A stretch of 8,844 nt of DNA. Source: a bacterium (lineage in GTDB: Bacteria; Pseudomonadota; Alphaproteobacteria; Rs-D84). The notes below the pieces were generated by a model. That model had not been told where the DNA came from. It made no database searches and saw only the letters and a program-made list of their open reading frames with translations. The DNA lies in the NCBI GenBank assembly GCA_014802705.1, contig JAAVBR010000058.1, positions 1-8,844 of the forward strand, in the 5' to 3' direction. This document shows positions 5,197 through 8,844 of this stretch, piece after piece. A program made the position numbers and the translations under genes. The first letter of the stretch is position 1, and every line of letters begins with the position of its first letter.

Positions 5197-6117
5197 TTAT
5201 CGGTCGAATGTTGCGACCAATTCCCAATGGGCGGTGCCGGGGAACTGATCCACCGGAATCACGTCCCGTGGGCAATAGCCCCCGCGGATCAATATGTCGC
5301 GATCACGCACAAATGTGGTCGGATTGCATGATACATAAATCACGCGGGGCACCGTGGATGCGGCCAATTCGCGGGCCTGGGCATCGGCACCGGCCCGCGG
5401 CGGATCCATGACGACGCAATCGTATTGATTTAATTGGCGCGCGCGCAACGGATTTTTAAACAAATCGCGCGTGGTGCCGGTCCCCACAATGTCAAAGCCA
5501 TCGGCATGCAAATCAAATGTGAAATTCCCCAGGCCGCAAAACAAATCGGCCACGCGTCGGGCATCGGCGGCCCGTTCGGTCACCAGGCGCCGCAATGTGT
5601 CGGCGCCGCGGTGGCTCGGCTGTAAAAACGCGCCGGCGGGATAGGGCACCGTTGTGCCGCCAAATGTGACCGTGGGCGGGGTCGTCTGAATCACCGTGGT
5701 GCCGTTCCAGGTGACGCGAATCAGGGGCAATGCCGCCACCGCACGCTTAAATTCAGATGTAAAGTACGGCGTTGGGGATGTGACCGTTAAATCCAGGCCA
5801 TTATCACATAATGTCACCAAGGCCGATCCAGATGCCCCCCACGGCAGGCGGGCGAGATTTGGCAAAATATCATTGATTTCCCCCATCAGCCCATCGCAAT
5901 GCGTTATGGGGACAATATCCCGGGATCGGGGTGCCAGAAAGCCAAAGCGATCGGGCGTAAAGGAAAAATCGGCCCGGCGGCGCGGCGCGTCCAGCCAAAT
6001 GGGATCGGCGTGCGGTCCGATGGCGTCCAACAGGCGCAATTTTTGTTCATGATAATTCGCGGCGGTTCGATCGAATCGACAACCGCCGCACTGATTCAAA
6101 AACGGACAGGCACACAT
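5197..6117 (-). CDS. compact TrmA/RumA-family class I SAM-dependent RNA (uracil-5)-methyltransferase
   Basis: The family forms 5-methyluridine in 23S rRNA (RlmC/RlmD) or tRNA (TrmA) using SAM and a catalytic Cys. An N-terminal iron-sulfur site is suggested by Cys4, Cys10, Cys13 and Cys74 (CPFLNQCGGC, ITHC), as in RlmD. Then come AGAFLQPS (161-168), SAM motif I VADLFCGLGNFTFDL (189-203), MDPPRAG (237-243), the nucleophile in YVSCNPTT (Cys264) and the C-terminal VDQF...HWEL with Glu299. At 306 aa it is well short of the usual 400 or so: the TRAM domain is absent and about 20 residues seem missing between motif I and TRDLF (216-220), where the acidic SAM-ribose ligand normally lies. The start is two bases after the stop of the upstream barrel gene, implying coupling. 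The site it modifies is not known. The family call is firm; activity is less sure. Confidence 0.85.
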   Translation of the reverse strand: MCACPFLNQCGGCRFDRTAANYHEQKLRLLDAIGPHADPIWLDAPRRRADFSFTPDRFGFLAPRSRDIVPITHCDGLMGEINDILPNLARLPWGASGSALVTLCDNGLDLTVTSPTPYFTSEFKRAVAALPLIRVTWNGTTVIQTTPPTVTFGGTTVPYPAGAFLQPSHRGADTLRRLVTERAADARRVADLFCGLGNFTFDLHADGFDIVGTGTTRDLFKNPLRARQLNQYDCVVMDPPRAGADAQARELAASTVPRVIYVSCNPTTFVRDRDILIRGGYCPRDVIPVDQFPGTAHWELVATFDR

Positions 6118-6119
6118 AA

Positions 6120-6770
6120 TCAGAAATTCACCCGAATGCCGGCGCGGAACTGATGCGCCGTTGGCGCCAGGTCGTCCAGCCCGTTAAATTTCGGTTCAAA
6201 GATATACAGATACCGGTAACCCAGATCCACCGTGAACCATTCGCCCAATTCAAAGCCAATGCCGGCCAATGCCGCGGCGGCCGGGGTGGTTTTGTTATCA
6301 ATTTGAATGTGTTCCGCCGAATTAAAGGATACCCCGGCGCCCACCCCGACATAGGGCACAATGCGTTGGGTCTGGAACAGGCGGTACAGCGCGTCCATGC
6401 GCGCGTCCACAACCGCGTTGATCATCGCGACGTCGCCCGTCATGGAAAAGCCACGCCACTGGGCATCGGCGCGGGTATAATTCGCCTCTAGCCGAAAGGT
6501 GTCATAAATCCGCATCCCGGCCGAGATGTCAAAAGACGATGTGTTTTTGCCGCCGACCGACGGGATATAGGCGCTGGGCGTGCCGGCGTCTTGCCAGGCC
6601 GACAGATTATACGATGCGCCCACATAAAACCGATGGGCGCGGGCAAATTGTTCTGTGTCATTGTCCGTGTTGCCGGCGATGGGGCCGCGGGTCTGAACCC
6701 GATAGGGGACCGCCGCATTTGCCAGGATCGGCATAAAACAAAGTGTGCAGATAAGTAATTTAGATTTCAT
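6120..6770 (-). CDS. outer-membrane beta-barrel protein, OmpA-like/opacity type (216 aa)
   Basis: Residues 1-19 (MKSKLLICTLCFMPILANA) are a signal peptide with cleavage after ANA. The mature part alternates hydrophobic and polar residues with aromatic girdles, for example HRFYVGASYNLSAW, SFDISAGMRIYDTFRLEANYTR, VPYVGVGAGVSFN and WFTVDLGYRYLYIF. It ends in HQFRAGIRVNF, with the terminal Phe typical of outer-membrane barrels. At about 197 mature residues an eight-stranded barrel of the OmpW/opacity/Omp25 type is likely. No OmpA peptidoglycan-binding domain is present, so it is not a full OmpA. AAAGGA shortly before the ATG is a good ribosome binding site. It lies 30 bp downstream of the 256-aa barrel gene and 2 bp upstream of the methyltransferase gene. 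Ligand or function is unknown. Confidence 0.82.
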   Translation of the reverse strand: MKSKLLICTLCFMPILANAAVPYRVQTRGPIAGNTDNDTEQFARAHRFYVGASYNLSAWQDAGTPSAYIPSVGGKNTSSFDISAGMRIYDTFRLEANYTRADAQWRGFSMTGDVAMINAVVDARMDALYRLFQTQRIVPYVGVGAGVSFNSAEHIQIDNKTTPAAAALAGIGFELGEWFTVDLGYRYLYIFEPKFNGLDDLAPTAHQFRAGIRVNF

Positions 6771-6800
6771 GTGTCAGTGTCCTTTGCCGTGATGCGCCGT

Positions 6801-7571
6801 TTAGAAATTGGCACGCATGGTTAGCATGATGTTGTTCATATTCGCGATGCGGGTGTTGTCGGATGTCCATCCAAAGCCGTCGACAATGTGCATCTGGTAT
6901 TGCCAGGCCAAATCAACGCCGATCAAATCGGTGATCATGACGTTCAGGCCCGCCACCGCGCGCGGCGTAATCATCAGACCGTCGTTGCCGCCGGGACCCT
7001 GAAATTCATAGGTGCCGGCACCGACGCCAAACCCGATAAAGGGCACCAGGCGACGTTGGCGCGTGATGTCCCCCGTGCGCACCCAGCGGCGCAGCAAGTC
7101 AAAATAGAGCGTGGCCCCCGCCGAACGCGCATAGGCGCGGGCATCATCCAAATCAGAAAAACCGAACGTTATGTTTTGGAAATCCAATTCCGTCCGGACA
7201 TAGGATGACAGGTTCCAGCCCAAGCCCAACTGAATCGCGTATGTGTCGGTCAATTCATATTTGGTGGCGCCGTATGTGGCGCGCGTTGACGCAAACCCCA
7301 GGGTTAAACCCGCCCCGCCACGCACGTACATGGTGGTCGGGATATACAGACCCAAATCCCCATCGGCGGCCGTATGGCGACCGCTGTAGATTTCAGAGCC
7401 CAATGCGCCGGCCGGCGCGTCGTCCACCACATCAACGGTCACGCGGGCCACGTTGACGTCTACGCCCTCTAAGATTTCGGCGCGGAACTTCTTGCTGTCA
7501 TAGGCGGCGGATGCGCCCCCCATTGTTGCGGCCATGACCCCCAGGGCCACAAAAGACGATATATATTTCAT
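6801..7571 (-). CDS. outer-membrane beta-barrel protein (256 aa)
   Basis: I place the start at the ATG at 7571 because it begins MKYISSFVALGVMAATMGGASA, a clear signal peptide with cleavage after ASA. The frame is open for another 123 codons upstream, but that stretch is Pro/Arg-rich, overlaps lpxI and lies beyond the promoter. The mature protein has barrel-like strands (MYVRGGAGLTLGF, YAIQLGLGWNLSSYVRTELDF, GATLYFDLL, LVPFIGFGVGAGTYEF, GVDLAWQYQMHIV) and ends NIMLTMRANF. It resembles the opacity/OmpW-like group and the 216-aa protein next door in general plan, though the sequences are clearly diverged. GTGGAT upstream of the ATG is a weak ribosome binding site. It is the first gene of the minus-strand group that continues into the 216-aa barrel and the methyltransferase. 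Confidence 0.8.
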   Translation of the reverse strand: MKYISSFVALGVMAATMGGASAAYDSKKFRAEILEGVDVNVARVTVDVVDDAPAGALGSEIYSGRHTAADGDLGLYIPTTMYVRGGAGLTLGFASTRATYGATKYELTDTYAIQLGLGWNLSSYVRTELDFQNITFGFSDLDDARAYARSAGATLYFDLLRRWVRTGDITRQRRLVPFIGFGVGAGTYEFQGPGGNDGLMITPRAVAGLNVMITDLIGVDLAWQYQMHIVDGFGWTSDNTRIANMNNIMLTMRANF

Positions 7572-7590
7572 CGGTTCATCCACACTTTGT

Positions 7591-7618
7591 TTGTCATATT
7601 CTATAAAAATTTTAACAT
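7591..7618 (+). promoter_or_regulatory. possible promoter for lpxI
   Basis: TTGTCA (7591-7596) and TAACAT (7613-7618) are 16 bp apart and point towards lpxI. The -35 is good and the -10 matches four of six. Its position, almost exactly on top of the opposite-facing promoter, suggests mutual exclusion by RNA polymerase. An alternative -10, TAAAAT at 7618-7623, lacks a well-spaced -35. Confidence 0.4.
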
Positions 7619-7627
7619 AAAATGCAA
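7598..7627 (-). promoter_or_regulatory. sigma70-type promoter for the minus-strand outer-membrane protein gene
   Basis: On the minus strand TTGCAT (7627-7622) and TAGAAT (7603-7598) are separated by 18 bp in an AT-rich stretch, giving a leader of about 20 nt before the ATG at 7571. It overlaps the candidate promoter of the divergent lpxI gene. Confidence 0.6.
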
Positions 7628-7663
7628 CTTGATTCCAGCCCCATTTATGCGTACCATGGGGGT

Positions 7664-8488
7664 ATGAAAAAAAATGCGGATAAAAAAATCGCCTTGGTGG
7701 CGGGGGCGTTGGATTTGCCCTTTCATACGCGGGACGCATTGCGGCGCGCGGGGTGGGATGTTTATGTCGTGGGGCTGAAAAACTTTTATGACCCGCGGTT
7801 GAATCCCGATTTCGTGGTGCGGTTGGGCGGATGTGGGCGCGGCGCGCGGGAATTGAAACGCCGCGGGATTCGCAAATTGGTGTTTGTGGGGGCGCTGGGG
7901 CATCCGAACTTTTCGGATTTGCGGCCCGATTGGTGGACATTGACAGCGTTGATCAGCATTCTGCGGCACCAGCGTGGATATGATTCCATGGCGGTGGCGT
8001 TGAACAAGGTTTTAGAAAAGCGGGGGTTTGAAATTATGGCGGCACAGGATTTGGCACCGGAATTGACTTTTGAGGTTGCCGGGGTTCAGACAAAAAATAA
8101 ACCGGGCGCGCGTGACCAGAAAGACATTGACCGCGCGATTGACGTATCACACACCATCGGGGCGGCGGATATCGGCGCGTCGGTCGTGGTGGATAAACAG
8201 GTTATCGCGGTTGAGGCCGCCGAAGGCACCGCCAAAATGTTGGAACGCGTGGTGGATATGCGGGCGACGCGGCGCCGCAAAAGTGGCGTCTTTGCCAAAA
8301 TGACCAAGCCCGGCCAGGATTTGCGTATTGATATTCCGGCCATCGGGGTTGATACCGTGCGGGCCGTGGCCGCGGCGAATTTGCGCGGCATTGTGGTCAA
8401 TACCCGGACATGCTTTGTGGTGGATCGGGCGGCGGTGATCCGCGCGGCGGACGCGGCGGGTATCTTTATCGTCGCGGTGGACGAATAA
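7664..8488 (+). CDS. lpxI: UDP-2,3-diacylglucosamine pyrophosphatase LpxI
   Basis: LpxI hydrolyses UDP-2,3-diacylglucosamine to lipid X and UMP, the fourth step of lipid A synthesis, and replaces LpxH in most alphaproteobacteria. Signs of the family (formerly DUF1009) are the N-terminal IALVAGALDLP (9-19), KLVFVGALGHPNFSDLRPDW (71-90), the central LEKRGFEIMAAQDLAPE (117-133), DIDRAIDVSHTIGAADIGASVVV (154-176), IAVEAAEGTAKML (181-193) and RIDIPAIGVDTV (221-232), where conserved acidic residues are expected. With the ATG at 7664 the protein has 274 aa, the usual length. A frame-open ATG 14 codons upstream would add a non-family extension. The ribosome site is an unusual GGGGG only one base from the ATG. 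It stands alone, with its own terminator, rather than between lpxA and lpxB as is common. Confidence 0.93.
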   Translation: MKKNADKKIALVAGALDLPFHTRDALRRAGWDVYVVGLKNFYDPRLNPDFVVRLGGCGRGARELKRRGIRKLVFVGALGHPNFSDLRPDWWTLTALISILRHQRGYDSMAVALNKVLEKRGFEIMAAQDLAPELTFEVAGVQTKNKPGARDQKDIDRAIDVSHTIGAADIGASVVVDKQVIAVEAAEGTAKMLERVVDMRATRRRKSGVFAKMTKPGQDLRIDIPAIGVDTVRAVAAANLRGIVVNTRTCFVVDRAAVIRAADAAGIFIVAVDE

Positions 8489-8518
8489 AAAAAATCCCGC
8501 CGTTTGGCGGGATTTTTT
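8489..8518. terminator. bidirectional intrinsic terminator between lpxI and the flavodoxin gene
   Basis: AAAAAATCCCGCC (8489-8501) pairs perfectly with 8506-8518 around a GTTT loop, giving a 13-bp stem with T runs on both strands. It follows directly on the lpxI stop and overlaps the TAA of the convergent flavodoxin gene. Confidence 0.92.
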
Positions 8519-8844
8519 ATTCCATAATATCGGCCAACCATGTTTGAACCATATCGGTGGCGTTGGCCGCGTCTGACCCATGAATGGCAATGCCGCGGGC
8601 ATGTTTGGAATCCGGCGTCAGGCCCACAATGTCCGTATGCACGGTGCCGGCGCCGCTGCCCTCGTGCGTGTTAAAGGGGACAACCGTTTTTCCCGACAAA
8701 TCCGCCGTCGTTAAAAACGTATGCACCGGCCCGGCCATCGTCCCCCACCAACATGGCGTCCCCACAAAGACCGTATCATACGCCGTCAAATCCGGCACAT
8801 CTTGAATTTCGGGATAGGTGCCGTTTTCAATTTCATCCGCGGCC
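8517..8844 (-). CDS. flavodoxin-family protein (5' end outside the window)
   Basis: The frame is open to the edge of the window, so only the C-terminal 108 or so residues are seen, beginning AADEIENGTYPEIQDV. A GTG at 8798 could be read as a start but lies inside the fold, so I treat the gene as truncated by the window. VGTPCWWGTMAGPVHTFL is the second FMN-phosphate/isoalloxazine-flanking loop region of the flavodoxin_4 type (commonly GxPIWW). SGKTVVPFNTHEGSGAG is the following strand and loop bearing the conserved THEGSG. It ends with a short helix, TWLADIME. Such proteins bind FMN and carry electrons or act as small flavin reductases in the cytoplasm. The Cys in place of the usual Ile before WW is a mild variation. 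The partner enzyme is unknown. Confidence 0.85.
   Translation of the reverse strand, partial: AADEIENGTYPEIQDVPDLTAYDTVFVGTPCWWGTMAGPVHTFLTTADLSGKTVVPFNTHEGSGAGTVHTDIVGLTPDSKHARGIAIHGSDAANATDMVQTWLADIME

Noticed and set aside
5090..5275. 61-codon minus-strand ORF running from inside the methyltransferase gene to the leader TAA
   Set aside because: Its first part is an out-of-frame shadow of the methyltransferase. Only the last 15 codons, from the ATG at 5137, have a plausible start.
4911..5411. Plus-strand ORF of 166 codons covering the cysteine-rich gene start and the methyltransferase 3' end
   Set aside because: It has no ribosome site at its ATG, overlaps the well-supported methyltransferase by more than 200 bases and looks like a Pro/Arg/Cys shadow frame. 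Only its short internal signal-peptide-like alternative frame was kept, as a separate observation.
7622..7663. Earlier ATG for lpxI
   Set aside because: It adds 14 residues with no family similarity and lies at the predicted transcription start with no ribosome site.
7572..7940. N-terminal extension of the 256-aa barrel protein to an upstream ATG
   Set aside because: It would bury the signal peptide, run through lpxI and start upstream of the predicted promoter. The residues are Pro/Arg-rich shadow sequence.
1..8844. tRNA, rRNA, CRISPR array, riboswitch, transposase or attachment site
   Set aside because: Gaps between genes are mostly under 150 bases. I saw no cloverleaf, no regularly spaced repeats, no transposase motifs and no recognisable riboswitch core.

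Overview
The window looks like a chromosomal segment of a Gram-negative alphaproteobacterium. The signs are an LpxI-type lipid A enzyme, an OlsB/OlsA ornithine-lipid pair, a short alphaproteobacterial-style RlmD/RumA-like RNA methyltransferase, and several outer-membrane beta-barrel proteins ending in Phe. Codon use is biased in most genes (Leu TTG, Arg CGG/CGT/CGC, Glu GAA). Together with the small cysteine-rich exported-type gene, this reminds me of uncultured gut or host-associated alphaproteobacteria, but I cannot fix the taxon from sequence alone.

Layout, left to right. Bases 1-135 are the 3' end of a plus-strand gene whose last residues look like the final strand of a beta-barrel. An MltB-type lytic transglycosylase follows (158-1207). 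A promoter near 1216-1244 starts an operon of olsB (1276-2232), an olsA/plsC-type acyltransferase (2245-3075) and proS (3072-4508), with a 12-bp gap and then an ATGA overlap. A perfect 12-bp hairpin with flanking A/T tracts (4507-4533) ends proS and the convergent minus-strand gene.

The minus strand from 7571 to 4532 holds, in transcription order, a 256-aa beta-barrel protein, a 216-aa beta-barrel protein, a compact TrmA/RlmD-family methyltransferase and a 173-aa cysteine-rich protein. The last of these has its own strong promoter and an odd repeated leader. Diverging from the 256-aa protein, with nearly superimposed promoters, is a free-standing lpxI (7664-8488) ending in another two-way terminator (8489-8518). 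Convergent to it is the 3' part of a flavodoxin gene that runs off the window.

Most of the region serves the cell envelope: peptidoglycan turnover, amino-acid-containing membrane lipids, lipid A synthesis and outer-membrane proteins. The least ordinary part is 4532-5200. It has a near-consensus promoter, two in-frame copies of an ATG-containing 15-bp repeat separated by an in-frame stop, a strong ribosome binding site with a signal-peptide-like reading frame on the opposite strand, and a cysteine-rich ORF with codon use unlike its neighbours. Secondary oddities are an HX4E instead of HX4D motif in the OlsA-like enzyme, an archaeal/eukaryotic-type ProRS that has lost most of its C-terminal zinc-ligand cysteines, and an apparent internal deletion in the methyltransferase fold. 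No rRNA, tRNA, CRISPR array, transposase or insertion sequence was seen.
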